In this document: positions 1 to 9,764 of the stretch, one piece after another
Layout: every line of letters starts with the position of its first letter
Position numbering within the stretch: position 1 is the stretch's first letter
Source of the DNA: Pseudomonas sp. Seg1
Lineage (GTDB): Bacteria > Pseudomonadota > Gammaproteobacteria > Pseudomonadales > Pseudomonadaceae
Reading direction: 5' to 3'
Length of the DNA: 64,000 nt
NCBI RefSeq assembly: GCF_018326005.1
Contig: NZ_AP021903.1
Span: 1,056,001 to 1,120,000, forward strand
The notes under the pieces: generated by a model
Told to the model about the DNA's origin: nothing
The model's database searches: none
Seen by the model: only the letters and a program-made list of their open reading frames with translations
Position numbers and translations under genes: made by a program

Positions 1-31
1 GGCGCACAGGGCGACCACCCGGTGACGAATA

Positions 32-556
32 TCAACGCAGTCCGCGTTGAGTCTCGTCCAGTTCACGGATGTACTTGAAGATCTTGCGGCTGGAAGCAGG
101 AGGTTTGTTTTGCGCAACCTCATGCTGAGCCTGACGGATCAGGGAACGCAGTTGCTGGCGATCGGCGTCCGGGTACTCGACGACGAATTTTTCCAGCACG
201 GCATCGTCGCCTGCGATCAGGCGATCACGCCAGCGTTCGAGATTGTGGAAACGCTCGTTGTACTGACGAGTCGAGGCATCGAGTTGATCGAGCAGCGTGA
301 GAATCGCGTCAGTGTCCTGATCGCGCATCAGTTTGCCGATGAACTGCAAGTGCCGTTTACGCGCAATGTTCGCGGTGTGCTTGGGCGCATCGGCCAAGGC
401 CCGGCGCATGGCGTCGGTCAACGGCAGTTTTGCGATCAAGTCGGGCTTGAGTGTGGTCAGGCGCTCGCCGAGGTCAACCAGAGCATGCAGCTCGCGTTTG
501 ACCTGAGATTTGCTTTTTTCTCCCGTATCGAGGGAGTCGTCGTAAGAATCAACCAT
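32..556 (-). CDS. darP: DarP/YjgA ribosome-associated assembly factor
   Basis: The 174-residue protein is highly charged and mostly helical. It matches the YjgA (DarP, DUF615) family, which binds late 50S ribosomal intermediates and helps subunit maturation. I chose the ATG at 556, giving [20 protein letters not shown]; the open frame runs upstream to 745 but that part overlaps pmbA and reads like an antisense shadow. The gene diverges from pmbA, as usual in Pseudomonas. Full length for the family. Recognition is by family resemblance and context, not by a catalytic motif. Confidence 0.9.
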   Translation of the reverse strand: MVDSYDDSLDTGEKSKSQVKRELHALVDLGERLTTLKPDLIAKLPLTDAMRRALADAPKHTANIARKRHLQFIGKLMRDQDTDAILTLLDQLDASTRQYNERFHNLERWRDRLIAGDDAVLEKFVVEYPDADRQQLRSLIRQAQHEVAQNKPPASSRKIFKYIRELDETQRGLR

Positions 557-665
557 GGGTGGCAGTCCGCAAAGAAACGCCGCCATGATAACCAGTCGGG
601 GGCCGCTTGTCCGGCCCGGTCGCTCGATGACCCCAGCCGAAAGCAGAATTTGAGTGGAGATGAGC

Positions 666-2012
666 ATGAGTGCAGTTGAAAGCGTCGGCCCGCAGGCATT
701 GCCGGCACTGCAGGAACAGGTCGAGCAGATCATCGCCGAAGCCAAGCGTCAGGGCGCCAGTGCCTGCGAAGTCGCGGTGTCGCTAGAGCAGGGCCTGTCG
801 ACTTCGGTGCGCCAGCGCGAAGTCGAAACGGTCGAATTCAACCGTGATCAGGGTTTTGGCATCACGCTGTATGTCGGTCAGCGAAAGGGTTCTGCGAGCA
901 CCTCGGCTACTGGCCCGGATGCCATTCGCGAAACAGTCGCCGCCGCACTGGCGATCGCCAAACACACGTCTGAAGACGAAGCCTCAGGCCTGGCCGATGC
1001 AGCGCTAATGGCCAGGGACCTGCAGGATTTCGATCTATTCCACGAATGGGACATCACCCCGGAGCAAGCCATCGAGAAGGCATTGCTCTGTGAAGCGGCG
1101 GCATTCGACGCCGATGCGCGGATCAAGAACGCCGATGGCACTACCCTCAGCACCCATCAGGGTTGCCGCGTGTATGGCAACAGCCACGGTTTCATTGGTG
1201 GGTATGCGTCGACCCGGCACAGCCTGAGCTGCGTGATGATCGCCGAGGCCGATGGCCAGATGCAGCGTGATTACTGGTATGACGTGAGTCGTCAGGGCAC
1301 ATTGCTCGCCGATCCGGTAAGCATTGGCCAGAAGGCCGCGCAACGAGCGGCGAGCCGCTTGGGCGCGCGCCCGGTGCCGACATGCGAGGTGCCGGTGCTG
1401 TTTTCCGCTGAGCTGGCGGGCGGATTGTTTGGCAGTTTCCTTTCGGCAGTTTCCGGAGGCAGTCTGTATCGCAAATCGTCGTTCCTGGAAGGCACGCTGG
1501 GGCAGAAGCTGTTCCCGGAATGGCTGACCATCGACGAGCGCCCACACTTGATGCGTGCAATGGGCAGCGCTTCGTATGACGGTGACGGCTTGGCGACTTA
1601 TGCCAAACCGTTCGTCGAAAAGGGCGAGTTGGTTTCATACATTCTCGGCACTTACTCCGGCCGTAAGCTCGGTATGCCGAGCACTGCCAACGCCGGTGGC
1701 GTGCACAACCTGTTCGTCACCCATGGCGACGAAGATCAGACTGCACTGTTGAAGCGTATGGGCCGTGGCTTGTTGGTCACCGAATTGATGGGCCATGGCT
1801 TGAACATGGTTACCGGCGATTATTCGCGCGGGGCGGCGGGGTTCTGGGTCGAGAACGGTGAAATCCAGTTCGCGGTGCAGGAAGTGACCATCGCCGGCAA
1901 CATGCGCGACATGTTCAAACAGATCGTCGCCGTGGGTAACGATCTTGAGCTGCGCAGCAACATTCGCACCGGTTCGGTGTTGATCGAGCGGATGACCGTC
2001 GCGGGCAGCTAA
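666..2012 (+). CDS. pmbA: PmbA/TldE metalloprotease subunit
   Basis: This 448-residue protein is the PmbA (TldE) subunit of the TldD/TldE protease, which degrades unfolded leader peptides and matures modified peptides such as microcins; in pseudomonads it is a housekeeping gene. The C-terminal half has the conserved Gly-rich stretch around [17 protein letters not shown] and the [12 protein letters not shown] segment. PmbA lacks the zinc-binding HExxxH found in its partner TldD, and none is seen here. GGAG at 657-660 is well spaced for ATG 666; ATG 660 and GTG 654 are poorer starts. tldD is not in the window. Confidence 0.93.
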   Translation: MSAVESVGPQALPALQEQVEQIIAEAKRQGASACEVAVSLEQGLSTSVRQREVETVEFNRDQGFGITLYVGQRKGSASTSATGPDAIRETVAAALAIAKHTSEDEASGLADAALMARDLQDFDLFHEWDITPEQAIEKALLCEAAAFDADARIKNADGTTLSTHQGCRVYGNSHGFIGGYASTRHSLSCVMIAEADGQMQRDYWYDVSRQGTLLADPVSIGQKAAQRAASRLGARPVPTCEVPVLFSAELAGGLFGSFLSAVSGGSLYRKSSFLEGTLGQKLFPEWLTIDERPHLMRAMGSASYDGDGLATYAKPFVEKGELVSYILGTYSGRKLGMPSTANAGGVHNLFVTHGDEDQTALLKRMGRGLLVTELMGHGLNMVTGDYSRGAAGFWVENGEIQFAVQEVTIAGNMRDMFKQIVAVGNDLELRSNIRTGSVLIERMTVAGS

Positions 2013-2031
2013 GCTTCGGATTTCGTTCAGC

Positions 2032-2069
2032 AAAAAGGCGCGCCATCTCATCGGATGGCGCGCCTTTTT
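2032..2069 (+). terminator. Rho-independent terminator after pmbA
   Basis: A stem pairs AAAAAGGCGCGCCATC with GATGGCGCGCCTTTTT around a short loop, ending in a T run. It sits 20 bp after the pmbA stop and can work in both directions. Confidence 0.85.
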
Positions 2070-2090
2070 CGTTGGTGTCACACAAAACCC

Positions 2091-2180
2091 TGTGGGAGCG
2101 AGCCTGCTCGCGAAGGCGATTTAACTGCCAATCTCCATGGTGACTGACACGACGCCTTCGCGAGCAGGCTCGCTCCCACA
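2091..2180. repeat. REPIN (inverted REP pair)
   Basis: The arms TGTGGGAGCGAGCCTGCTCG and CGAGCAGGCTCGCTCCCACA face each other about 50 bp apart. This is the classic Pseudomonas REP doublet, mobilised in trans by RAYT transposases. Related copies occur at 27121, 58641 and 61182. Confidence 0.9.
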
Positions 2181-2213
2181 ATGAAATCTGCATGGCTCGG
2201 CACTCTTGTTTTG

Positions 2214-2246
2214 GTTCTCATTATCATCTAATAATAAATCTCATTA
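2214..2246 (+). promoter_or_regulatory. Putative Fur box and promoter of the fagA operon
   Basis: The AT-rich stretch TTCTCATTATCATCTAATAA and what follows carries imperfect hexamers of the Fur type (GATAAT/ATTATC), 20-50 bp before fagA. Iron repression of fagA-fumC-sodA is known in P. aeruginosa. The match to the 19-bp consensus is partial, so the exact site is an inference. Confidence 0.5.
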
Positions 2247-2263
2247 CCGAATGAGTCCGGATC

Positions 2264-2671
2264 ATGAGTTCTGCCTTGCACGAGCAGCCGTACCTCGAAA
2301 ACTGGCGCTGGATGAGTCGCCAGATCCGTTGCGCGATGGATCCTGACGAGCCGCGCCTGATCGAGCATTACCTCGCCGAAGGGCGGTATCTGGCCTGCTG
2401 TACGGCAACTTCCCCGTGGACCATCGCTGAAACCTCTTTCCGTCTGCTGCTCGACACCGCCACCGACATCGCCTTGCCGTGGCACTGGCGCAGCTTCTGT
2501 CTCGACCAAGCCTGGCGCCCATTGCGTGAAATGGAGCGTCTGTCCCTGTGCAAGTGCCGGCTCAAGCGCTGGCAGCGCTACACCTGGCAACTGGCGACCT
2601 GCGAGTTGCTTCCCTCGATTCCTCTTATTGAACTGGTGCAAGGATTTTCAGATGACCAAGACACGTATTGA
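2264..2671 (+). CDS. fagA: FagA, Fur-associated gene A
   Basis: This 135-residue soluble protein matches FagA, the first gene of the iron-repressed fagA-fumC-orfX-sodA operon of P. aeruginosa. Its biochemical role is unknown; it is made under iron starvation with the iron-independent fumarase and Mn-SOD. Cys and Trp residues are frequent (CCTATSPWTIAE, LSLCKCRLKRW). The last 20 bases overlap the fumC start, implying translational coupling. A Fur-like AT-rich element lies just upstream. Identification rests on the sequence feel and the exact gene order. Confidence 0.88.
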   Translation: MSSALHEQPYLENWRWMSRQIRCAMDPDEPRLIEHYLAEGRYLACCTATSPWTIAETSFRLLLDTATDIALPWHWRSFCLDQAWRPLREMERLSLCKCRLKRWQRYTWQLATCELLPSIPLIELVQGFSDDQDTY

Positions 2672-4028
2672 GCGCGACAGCATGGGCGAACTGCAGGTGC
2701 CGGTGGACGCTCTCTACGGCGCGCAAACCCAGCGCGCAGTGTATAACTTCCCGATCAGCGGCAAGCCGATGCCGACCCAGTTCATTCGTGCGCTGATTCT
2801 TGCTAAAGCGGCCGCCGCCCGGGCCAACGTCGAACTCAACCAGATCAGCGCCGCCCAGGGCAAAGCCATCAGCGACGCCGCCCAGGGCCTGCTCGAAGGC
2901 GACTTCATGCAGCATTTCCCGGTGGATATCTTCCAGACCGGTTCCGGCACCAGCTCCAACATGAACGCCAACGAAGTGATCGCCACCCTGGCCAGTCGCC
3001 TGCTCGACGAGCCAGTCAACGCCAACGATCACGTCAACTGCGGCCAAAGCAGCAACGACATCATCCCGACCACCATTCACGTCAGCGCGGCATTGGCCCT
3101 GCACGAGCAATTGCTGCCAGCGCTGCTGCACCTGGTGCAAGTCATCGAGCACAAAGCCGAGCAGGTGCATCATCACGTCAAAACCGGTCGCACTCACTTG
3201 ATGGACGCGATGCCGGTGCGCATGAGTCAGGTGCTCAACGGCTGGGCGCAGCAACTCAAGGCCAACATCGGCCACTTGCAGGACCTGCTGCCAAGTCTGC
3301 AATCCCTGGCGCAGGGCGGCACGGCCGTCGGCACCGGGATCAATGCGCATCCTGAGTTCGCCGCACGTTTCAGCCGTCAACTCAGCCAATTGACCCACGT
3401 GCAATTCACTCAAGGCAAGGATCTGTTCGCCCTGATCGGCTCACAAGACACTGCCGTCGCCGTCTCTGGCCAGCTCAAGGCCATAGCCGTTTCGTTGATG
3501 AAAATCGCCAACGACCTGCGTTGGATGAACTCCGGCCCGCTCGCCGGTCTCGGTGAAATCGAATTGGAAGGCCTGCAACCGGGCTCGTCGATCATGCCGG
3601 GCAAGGTCAACCCGGTGATCCCGGAAGCCACTGCCATGGTTGCTGCGCAAGTGATCGGCAACGACTCGGTGATCACCATTGCCGGTCAGTCGGGCAATTT
3701 CGAGTTGAACGTAATGCTGCCGATCATCGCCCAGAACCTGTTGAGCAGCATCGAACTGCTGGCCAATTCCAGCCGTCTGCTCGGTGACAAGGCCATCGCC
3801 ACATTCAAGGTCAACGAGTCGCGGCTCAAGGAAGCGCTGTCGCGCAACCCGATTCTGGTCACCGCGCTCAACCCGATCATCGGTTACCAGAAAGCCGCGG
3901 AAATCGCCAAGCAGGCCTACAAGCAGGGCCGCCCGGTAATTGATGTCGCCCTGGAACACACCGACCTGTCGCGCAGCCAACTGGAAGAGCTACTCAATCC
4001 CGAGAAGCTCACCGCCGGCGGCGTGTAA
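2652..4028 (+). CDS. fumC: Class II fumarate hydratase FumC
   Basis: This 458-residue iron-free fumarase interconverts fumarate and malate in the TCA cycle. The fumarase/aspartase signature GSSIMPGKVNP is present, as are the substrate-binding segments SGTSSNMNANEV and CGQSSNDIIPT and the catalytic TGRTHLMDAMP. The start ATG 2652 gives MTKTRIERDSMGELQVP; an upstream frame to 2526 lies inside fagA and is rejected. In iron limitation this oxygen-stable enzyme replaces Fe-S fumarases, which fits its place in the fagA operon. Confidence 0.97.
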   Translation: MTKTRIERDSMGELQVPVDALYGAQTQRAVYNFPISGKPMPTQFIRALILAKAAAARANVELNQISAAQGKAISDAAQGLLEGDFMQHFPVDIFQTGSGTSSNMNANEVIATLASRLLDEPVNANDHVNCGQSSNDIIPTTIHVSAALALHEQLLPALLHLVQVIEHKAEQVHHHVKTGRTHLMDAMPVRMSQVLNGWAQQLKANIGHLQDLLPSLQSLAQGGTAVGTGINAHPEFAARFSRQLSQLTHVQFTQGKDLFALIGSQDTAVAVSGQLKAIAVSLMKIANDLRWMNSGPLAGLGEIELEGLQPGSSIMPGKVNPVIPEATAMVAAQVIGNDSVITIAGQSGNFELNVMLPIIAQNLLSSIELLANSSRLLGDKAIATFKVNESRLKEALSRNPILVTALNPIIGYQKAAEIAKQAYKQGRPVIDVALEHTDLSRSQLEELLNPEKLTAGGV

Positions 4029-4055
4029 ACCCCGCAACCGCTTTGGAGGCTCACC

Positions 4056-4496
4056 ATGGAGCACTGGAAACGCACGATCGAACGGGCCAATCGCTGCTTC
4101 ATGCTGGGCGAATTGATCGACGCCCGCGAGGCTTACCTGCAAGCCCTGGCCCTGGCGCAAGTGTTGTTCGAGCGCTGGGCGGATGCCGACGAAGCGGTGG
4201 CGGCCTGCGTCATCTCCCATCACAACCTGGCGGATCTGCACCTGCGCCTGAATCAGCCCGAGGAGAGCGCCGAGTATCTCTGCGCGATTCACCAACGGCT
4301 GTTGCAGACCATGCAGGACGAGCGCCTACGCCCGGCCCTGCGTGAGGCGGCGCTGCGCCAGAGCAGCAAGACCTACGTTGAATTACTGAACTTCATCAGC
4401 GAACACGGCGAATACCCGCGCACTCAGCGCCTGCTGCATCCGGATACCGGCAATGCGCGTCGCGCGCCTGCCCCACATCACCATGGAGTCCATTGA
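4056..4496 (+). CDS. OrfX-type protein of the fumC-sodA operon
   Basis: This 146-residue, helix-rich protein corresponds to orfX of the P. aeruginosa fagA-fumC-orfX-sodA operon; its function is unknown. The pattern of helices ([20 protein letters not shown], then [20 protein letters not shown]) resembles tetratricopeptide-like repeats. A good GGAGG lies 8 bp before ATG 4056. The stop is 1 base before the sodA start, so the two are likely co-translated. An overlapping frame at 4043-4345 is a shadow. Confidence 0.85.
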   Translation: MEHWKRTIERANRCFMLGELIDAREAYLQALALAQVLFERWADADEAVAACVISHHNLADLHLRLNQPEESAEYLCAIHQRLLQTMQDERLRPALREAALRQSSKTYVELLNFISEHGEYPRTQRLLHPDTGNARRAPAPHHHGVH

Positions 4497-4497
4497 A

Positions 4498-5109
4498 ATG
4501 GCTTTTACTTTGCCTGCCTTGCCTTACGCCTACGACGCCCTCGAACCGCATATCGATGCGCAGACCATGGAGATCCACTACACCAAGCATCACCAGACTT
4601 ACATCAACAACCTCAACGCCGCCGTAGAAGGCACTGAATACGCCGAGTGGCCGGTGGAAAAACTGGTCGCCAGCGTGCAGCAGTTGCCGGAAAAACTCCG
4701 TGCGGCGGTGATCAATCAGGGCGGCGGTCATGCCAATCATTCGCTGTTCTGGGAAGTCATGGTGCCAAGCGGTGGCGGCAACCCCGATGGCGCGCTGGCC
4801 AAGGCCATTGATGAACAACTGGGTGGTCTGGACAGTTTCAAAGAGGTCTTCACCAAAGCCGCGCTGACCCGTTTCGGCAGCGGTTGGGCCTGGCTCAGCG
4901 TGACCCCGCAGAAGAGACTGATCGTGGAAAGCAGCGGCAACCAGGACAGTCCACTGATGAACGGCAACACGCCAATTCTCGGTCTCGATGTCTGGGAGCA
5001 CGCCTACTACCTGCGTTACCAGAACCGTCGTCCGGAATACATCAACGCCTTTTACAACGTGATCAATTGGCCTGAAGTGGCTGCGCGCTACAAAGCCGCA
5101 CTGGTTTAA
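4498..5109 (+). CDS. sodA: Manganese superoxide dismutase SodA
   Basis: This 203-residue cytoplasmic SOD converts superoxide to peroxide and oxygen. The four metal ligands are visible: His27, His81, Asp164 and His168 (DVWEHAYY). The Gln in GNQDSPL and GGGHANHS indicate the Mn rather than the Fe type. ATG 4498 gives [20 protein letters not shown]; the frame extends upstream into orfX without a better start. As the fourth gene of the Fur-type operon it would be induced when iron is scarce and Fe-SOD cannot be filled. Confidence 0.97.
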   Translation: MAFTLPALPYAYDALEPHIDAQTMEIHYTKHHQTYINNLNAAVEGTEYAEWPVEKLVASVQQLPEKLRAAVINQGGGHANHSLFWEVMVPSGGGNPDGALAKAIDEQLGGLDSFKEVFTKAALTRFGSGWAWLSVTPQKRLIVESSGNQDSPLMNGNTPILGLDVWEHAYYLRYQNRRPEYINAFYNVINWPEVAARYKAALV

Positions 5110-5139
5110 GTCTTCTATAAAAACAATCCAAGGCTGACT

Positions 5140-6033
5140 ATGGGCACTGAAACACTGGCGATCGGAAGTGGGCGTATGTTTCGTTACGCGGTGGGCTCGC
5201 TCTTGCTGTTGGCGGGCATGACCTTGCTGGTCGCTCACGGGCTGGAATGGCTGGATCTGGAACCGAGGCTGTCGCGCGCGTTGCAAGGCGGGGCGATCTG
5301 CGCGCTCGGCACGGCGCTCGGCGCGGTTCCGGTACTGGTGATTCGGCGCATGCCCCAGGCGCTCAGCGATACATTGCTGGGTTTTGGCGCTGGCGTGATG
5401 TTGGCAGCGACGGCGTTTTCGTTGATCGTGCCGGGCATTGCCGCCGCTGAAAGCCTCGGCCTGACAGCGTGGGCCGCCAGCGGCTTGATCTGCTTCGGCA
5501 TCATGCTCGGTGCGTTCGGGCTGTTTCTGGTCGACCGGCAATTGGCTGGTGCGTCTCCGGAGATGCTCGTGGGCACGGTCGAACGGCCGGTGATTCCGCC
5601 GCGGATCTGGCTGTTCGTGTTCGCCATCATTGCTCATAACATTCCGGAGGGCATGGCGGTCGGTGTCTCCGCTGGCGGCGGCATGCCGGATGCCGATAGT
5701 CTGGCCATGGGGATTGCCTTGCAGGATGTGCCGGAAGGTCTGGTGATTGCGCTGGTACTGGCCGGGGCGGGGATGTCGCGGGTCAAGGCGTTCTTGATCG
5801 GCGCGGCGTCGGGTCTGGTTGAGCCGGTTTTTGCCCTGCTGTGTGCGTGGCTGGTGAGCCTGGCGCAGGTGCTGTTGCCGTTAGGTCTGGCGCTGGCGGC
5901 CGGTGCAATGTTGCTGGTGGTGACCCACGAAGTGATCCCCGAGTCGCGACGCAATGGTCACGACAAACTGGCCAGTCTTGGCCTGTTGATCGGGTTTTGT
6001 CTGATGATGGTGATGGATACAGCGCTGGGTTGA
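5140..6033 (+). CDS. ZIP-family metal transporter
   Basis: This 297-residue inner-membrane protein has about eight hydrophobic segments and the ZIP signatures HNIPEGMAVG and QDVPEGLVIAL, plus HEVIPES near the C-terminus. ZIP proteins bring divalent metals (Zn, Mn, Fe) into the cytoplasm. In the second motif the usual leading His is Gln, which may affect selectivity. It starts 30 bp after sodA on the same strand and probably belongs to the same transcript; supplying manganese to SodA is an attractive inference. A strong hairpin follows the stop. Confidence 0.88.
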   Translation: MGTETLAIGSGRMFRYAVGSLLLLAGMTLLVAHGLEWLDLEPRLSRALQGGAICALGTALGAVPVLVIRRMPQALSDTLLGFGAGVMLAATAFSLIVPGIAAAESLGLTAWAASGLICFGIMLGAFGLFLVDRQLAGASPEMLVGTVERPVIPPRIWLFVFAIIAHNIPEGMAVGVSAGGGMPDADSLAMGIALQDVPEGLVIALVLAGAGMSRVKAFLIGAASGLVEPVFALLCAWLVSLAQVLLPLGLALAAGAMLLVVTHEVIPESRRNGHDKLASLGLLIGFCLMMVMDTALG

Positions 6034-6040
6034 GTTGAAT

Positions 6041-6070
6041 TGTGGCGAGGGAGCAAGCTCCCTCGCCACA
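6041..6070. terminator. Perfect hairpin between ZIP transporter and ptsO
   Basis: Fourteen-base arms (TGTGGCGAGGGAGC and its complement) flank an AA loop. No T run follows on either strand, so it may be a single REP-like element acting as a barrier between two convergent operons rather than a canonical terminator. Confidence 0.6.
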
Positions 6071-6075
6071 GGCGA

Positions 6076-6351
6076 TCAGCCACCTTCGTCGAAGTAGTTG
6101 TTGATCAACGCCACCAGCGCATCCAGCGCTTCCTGTTCCTGATGCCCTTCGGTACTCAAATAGATTTTGGTGCCTTTGCCAGCCGCCAACATCATCATCG
6201 CCATGATGCTTTTGCCATCAACCGTAGTCTCCGGCGTGCGGCCTACTCGGATCGTGCAATCGGGATACTGGCCGGCAACCCCGACAAACTTCGCCGACGC
6301 TCGGGCATGCAAACCCAGTTTATTGATGATTTCGATTTCCAGAGCAGGCAT
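6076..6351 (-). CDS. ptsO: NPr, HPr-like phosphocarrier of the nitrogen PTS
   Basis: This 91-residue HPr-fold protein relays phosphate from PtsP (EI-Ntr) to PtsN. The phosphorylated His15 lies in NKLGLHARASAKF, and the conserved DGKSIMAMMMLAAGKG segment, normally holding the regulatory Ser, follows. It is the last gene of the rpoN-hpf-ptsN-rapZ-ptsO run, 15 bp after rapZ. Full length. Confidence 0.95.
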   Translation of the reverse strand: MPALEIEIINKLGLHARASAKFVGVAGQYPDCTIRVGRTPETTVDGKSIMAMMMLAAGKGTKIYLSTEGHQEQEALDALVALINNYFDEGG

Positions 6352-6366
6352 CGCGGTGTGAATCCT

Positions 6367-7224
6367 TTAAGTGAGGTCGCGGTGGCGAACCTGGACATTC
6401 TTCAGGGTTTTCTGCAGGGCCTGACCCAAGCGTTCGGTCAGGTAGACGGAGCGGTGATGCCCGCCGGTACAGCCAATGGCAATGGTGACGTAGGCGCGGT
6501 TACTCGCGGCGAAGCGTGGCAACCATTTGTGCAGATAAGTGAAGATGTCCTGGAACATTTCCTCCACCTCGGGCTGTGCTGCCAGATACTCGGCCACCGG
6601 CGCATCGAGACCCGATTGTGCACGCAACTCAGGTTTCCAGTAAGGATTGGGCAGGCAGCGCACATCGAACACCAGGTCCGCATCCACCGGCATGCCGCGC
6701 TTGAAGCCGAATGACTCGACCAGGAACGCGGTGCCCGGCTCCGGCTGATTCAGCAAACGCAGCTTGATGGTGTCGCGCAACTGGTACAGGTTCAGATGGG
6801 TGGTGTTGATTTTCAGGTCAGCGAGGTCGGCGATAGGGCCGAGCAGGGCGGTTTCATCCTGAATCGCCTCGGCCAGCGAGCGGTTGGCGTTGCTCAGTGG
6901 ATGGCGACGGCGGGTTTCGGAAAAACGCTTGAGCAGGGTCTCCTCGTCGGCATCCAGATACAAGACATCGCACTGGATGTGTTTGCTGCGGACATCTTCC
7001 AGCAGTTCCGGAAAACGGGTCAGATGGCTCGGCAGGTTACGCGCATCGATAGACACGGCCACCAGCGGCTGCGCCAGTTCGGTGTGAATCAGCGCCCGTT
7101 CGGCCAGTTCTGGCAGCAGGCCAGCCGGCAGATTGTCGATGCAGTAGTAACCGTTGTCCTCAAGGACATCCAGGGCGGTACTTTTACCCGAGCCGGAACG
7201 GCCACTGACGATGATCAAGCGCAT
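6367..7224 (-). CDS. rapZ: RapZ, nucleotide-binding RNase adapter protein
   Basis: This 285-residue protein has a Walker A motif GRSGSGKST at residues 8-16 and the conserved C-terminal region with GCTGGHHRS. RapZ binds glucosamine-6-phosphate and, in enterobacteria, guides small RNA decay controlling glmS; the pseudomonad role is less defined. It lies 2 bp after ptsN, clearly co-transcribed with the nitrogen PTS genes. Confidence 0.95.
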   Translation of the reverse strand: MRLIIVSGRSGSGKSTALDVLEDNGYYCIDNLPAGLLPELAERALIHTELAQPLVAVSIDARNLPSHLTRFPELLEDVRSKHIQCDVLYLDADEETLLKRFSETRRRHPLSNANRSLAEAIQDETALLGPIADLADLKINTTHLNLYQLRDTIKLRLLNQPEPGTAFLVESFGFKRGMPVDADLVFDVRCLPNPYWKPELRAQSGLDAPVAEYLAAQPEVEEMFQDIFTYLHKWLPRFAASNRAYVTIAIGCTGGHHRSVYLTERLGQALQKTLKNVQVRHRDLT

Positions 7225-7226
7225 GA

Positions 7227-7691
7227 TTACTGCCCGTTTTGCTCGTCCAGTACGACCTGGTACAAGGCTTCGTTGCTCGGAGCGCTGCGCAGCTTATCGC
7301 GCACGTCCTTTCGATCGAGCATGCTGGCGATCTGGCGCAGCAACTCCAGATGGGCATCGGTAGCCGCTTCCGGGACCAGCAGAACGAACAGCAGGTCAAC
7401 CGGGGCGCCGTCGATGGCATCGAAATCGATAGGGGCTTCAAGGTGCATCAAGGCGCTGATTGGCGACTGGCAACCCTTGAGGCGGCAGTGAGGAATGGCG
7501 ATGCCGTTGCCGAAACCGGTAGAGCCGAGTTTCTCACGGGCGATCAGGGCCTCGAAGACATCTTGCATCTCCAGATCCGGCACTTCGCGGGCGATCAGGT
7601 TGGCAATTTGTTCGAGGGCTTTCTTTTTACTGCCGCCCGGCACGTTCACCAGGGAACGGCCGGGGGTCAGGATACTTTCAAGTCGGATCAT
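7227..7691 (-). CDS. ptsN: EIIA-Ntr, nitrogen regulatory PTS protein
   Basis: This 154-residue cytoplasmic EIIA domain accepts phosphate from NPr on His68 in [11 protein letters not shown]. It is a regulator, not a sugar transporter: its phosphorylation state affects potassium handling, carbon storage and RpoN-linked processes in Pseudomonas. Full length, 11 bp after hpf and 2 bp before rapZ. Confidence 0.96.
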   Translation of the reverse strand: MIRLESILTPGRSLVNVPGGSKKKALEQIANLIAREVPDLEMQDVFEALIAREKLGSTGFGNGIAIPHCRLKGCQSPISALMHLEAPIDFDAIDGAPVDLLFVLLVPEAATDAHLELLRQIASMLDRKDVRDKLRSAPSNEALYQVVLDEQNGQ

Positions 7692-7702
7692 GGAATGGGG
7701 GG

Positions 7703-8011
7703 TTATCGACCGGTGGCGCCCTGTAGCAGGCTCTGGGTCTTTTCCTTATGCTTTTTGAGTTGTTTATCCAGCTTGTCGGTCAAGGCGTCGATCGCCGCGT
7801 ACATATCGGTATGTTCCGCATTGGCGACCACTTCGCTGCCGGGTATATGCAAGGTGGCTTCGATTTTCTGCTTCAGCTTTTCGACGCACATCGTGACTTG
7901 CACGTTGGTGATCTTGTCGAAATGTCGTTCCAGTCGTTGGAGTTTTTCCTCGATGTAGGAACGCAGAGGTTGGGTCACTTCCAGTTGGTGTCCACTGATG
8001 TTGACTTGCAT
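7703..8011 (-). CDS. hpf: Ribosome hibernation promoting factor HPF
   Basis: This 102-residue short-form HPF binds the 30S decoding centre and helps 100S dimers form in stationary phase. It shows the typical start MQVNISGHQLEVTQPLRSYI and the Lys-rich helix DKLDKQLKKHKEK. The ATG at 8011 is preceded by AAGGAG at good spacing; the open frame upstream to 8065 has no support. It lies between rpoN and ptsN as in most proteobacteria. Confidence 0.95.
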   Translation of the reverse strand: MQVNISGHQLEVTQPLRSYIEEKLQRLERHFDKITNVQVTMCVEKLKQKIEATLHIPGSEVVANAEHTDMYAAIDALTDKLDKQLKKHKEKTQSLLQGATGR

Positions 8012-8084
8012 ACAGCTTCTCCTTCGTTGCCAGTGCATAAAGCGGCAGGCTGGATAGCCTGCCACTGGAACGCTGTAACGTGGC

Positions 8085-9578
8085 TTACATCAACCGCTTG
8101 CGTTCGCTCGAAGGCGCGATCCCTAAGGACTCGCGGTACTTGGCGACGGTGCGGCGAGCCACCTGAATGCCTTGTGCCTCCAGTAAACCAGCGATCTTGC
8201 TGTCACTCAACGGCTTTTTCTGATTTTCCGCCGCAACCAGTTTTTTGATGATCGCGCGGATCGCCGTGGACGAGCATTCACCGCCTTCGGAGGTGCTGAC
8301 GTGGCTGGAGAAAAAGTATTTCAGTTCATAAATACCACGCGGGGTATGCATGAATTTCTGTGTGGTCACCCGGGAAATCGTCGATTCATGCATGCCGACC
8401 GCTTCAGCGATGTCATGCAGGACCAGCGGCTTCATGGCTTCGTCGCCGTATTCCAGGAAGCCGCGCTGATGCTCGACGATCTGGGTGGCCACTTTCATCA
8501 GGGTTTCGTTGCGGCTTTGCAGGCTTTTGATGAACCAGCGAGCTTCCTGCAACTGATTGCGCATGAAAGTGTTGTCGGCACTGGTATCGGCGCGACGCAC
8601 GAAACCGGCGTACTGGGCGTTTACCCGCAGGCGTGGCACTGACTCCTGATTCAGCTCGACCAGCCAGCGCTCGTTGTCCTTGCGCACGATGACGTCCGGG
8701 ACGACATACTCGGCTTCAGTGGATTCGATCTGCGAGCCTGGACGCGGGTTGAGGCTCTGCACCAGTTCGATGACCTGACGCAGCTCGTCTTCCTTGAGCT
8801 TCATGCGGCGCATCAATTGGCTGTAATCACGGCTGCCGAGCAAGTCGATGTAGTCGGTGACCAGGCGCTTCGCTTCGGCCAGCCAAGGGGTCTTGGCCGA
8901 GAGCTGACGCAGTTGCAGCAGCAGGCATTCACTGAGGTTGCGGGCGCCAATGCCTGCCGGTTCGAATTGCTGGATGCGGTGCAGGACGGCTTCGATCTCG
9001 TCCAGTTCGATGTCCAGTTCCGGATCGAACGCTTCAAGAATCTCCTCGAGGGTTTCGTCCAGGTAGCCCTGATTGTTGATGCAATCGATCAGGGTCACGG
9101 CGATCAGTCGATCGGTGTCGGACATCGGTGCGAGGTTCAATTGCCACAGCAGGTGACTTTGCAGACTTTCGCCAGCGGAGGTGCGGGTGGTGAAATCCCA
9201 CTCGTCGTCATCGCTGGTTGGCAGGCTGCTGGCACTGGTCTGGTAAACGTCCTCCCAGGCCGTATCGACCGGAAGCTCGTTGGGGATACGCTCGCTCCAG
9301 TCGCCGTCCTCAAGGTTATCCACCGTTGGGGCGGTTTCCTGATAGGAGGGTTCCTGGATCTCGGTGTTGGGCTTCTGTTCGGCGTTGTCGGCCAGGGGAT
9401 CGGAGTTGTCGAAGTCGTCGCCTTCTTCCTGGCGTTCGAGCATCGGATTGGATTCCAGGGCCTCCTGGATTTCCTGTTGCAGATCCAGGGTCGACAATTG
9501 GAGCAGGCGGATGGCCTGTTGCAGCTGCGGTGTCATCGTCAGCTGCTGGCCCATTCTCAAGACTAGCGATGGTTTCAT
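8085..9578 (-). CDS. rpoN: RNA polymerase sigma-54 factor RpoN
   Basis: This 497-residue sigma factor reads -24/-12 promoters and needs ATP-driven enhancer-binding proteins. Region I is the Gln/Leu-rich N-terminus ([20 protein letters not shown]), region II is acidic (about 55-130), and the RpoN box [10 protein letters not shown] lies at residues 474-483. It controls nitrogen use, flagella and type VI genes; a sigma-54-type promoter occurs in this window before hcp. A 186-bp spacer separates it from lptB. Confidence 0.98.
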   Translation of the reverse strand: MKPSLVLRMGQQLTMTPQLQQAIRLLQLSTLDLQQEIQEALESNPMLERQEEGDDFDNSDPLADNAEQKPNTEIQEPSYQETAPTVDNLEDGDWSERIPNELPVDTAWEDVYQTSASSLPTSDDDEWDFTTRTSAGESLQSHLLWQLNLAPMSDTDRLIAVTLIDCINNQGYLDETLEEILEAFDPELDIELDEIEAVLHRIQQFEPAGIGARNLSECLLLQLRQLSAKTPWLAEAKRLVTDYIDLLGSRDYSQLMRRMKLKEDELRQVIELVQSLNPRPGSQIESTEAEYVVPDVIVRKDNERWLVELNQESVPRLRVNAQYAGFVRRADTSADNTFMRNQLQEARWFIKSLQSRNETLMKVATQIVEHQRGFLEYGDEAMKPLVLHDIAEAVGMHESTISRVTTQKFMHTPRGIYELKYFFSSHVSTSEGGECSSTAIRAIIKKLVAAENQKKPLSDSKIAGLLEAQGIQVARRTVAKYRESLGIAPSSERKRLM

Positions 9579-9764
9579 GGCAGGGGCTTAACACCTTATT
9601 CGCCGGCGCTATGCGCCATCCACTACAGGGCGCCGGAGCGCCAAACTTAAGCAAATTATATGCCTGAAACTGAAGTGTTTGCCTAGAGCGCTGTAACAAT
9701 TAAAGCGTATTAAATCCTGCTTGAATCGATACAGCACCCGGGCGGCTCACCGGGCACTTTGCGC

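Noticed and set aside
2091-2180. REP inverted repeats as insertion sequences
   Set aside because: No transposase lies between the arms and the spacers are only about 50 bp; they are REPINs.
4396-5637. 413-residue minus-strand frame over sodA and the ZIP gene
   Set aside because: Shadow of sodA and the ZIP gene, both of which have strong motifs on the plus strand.
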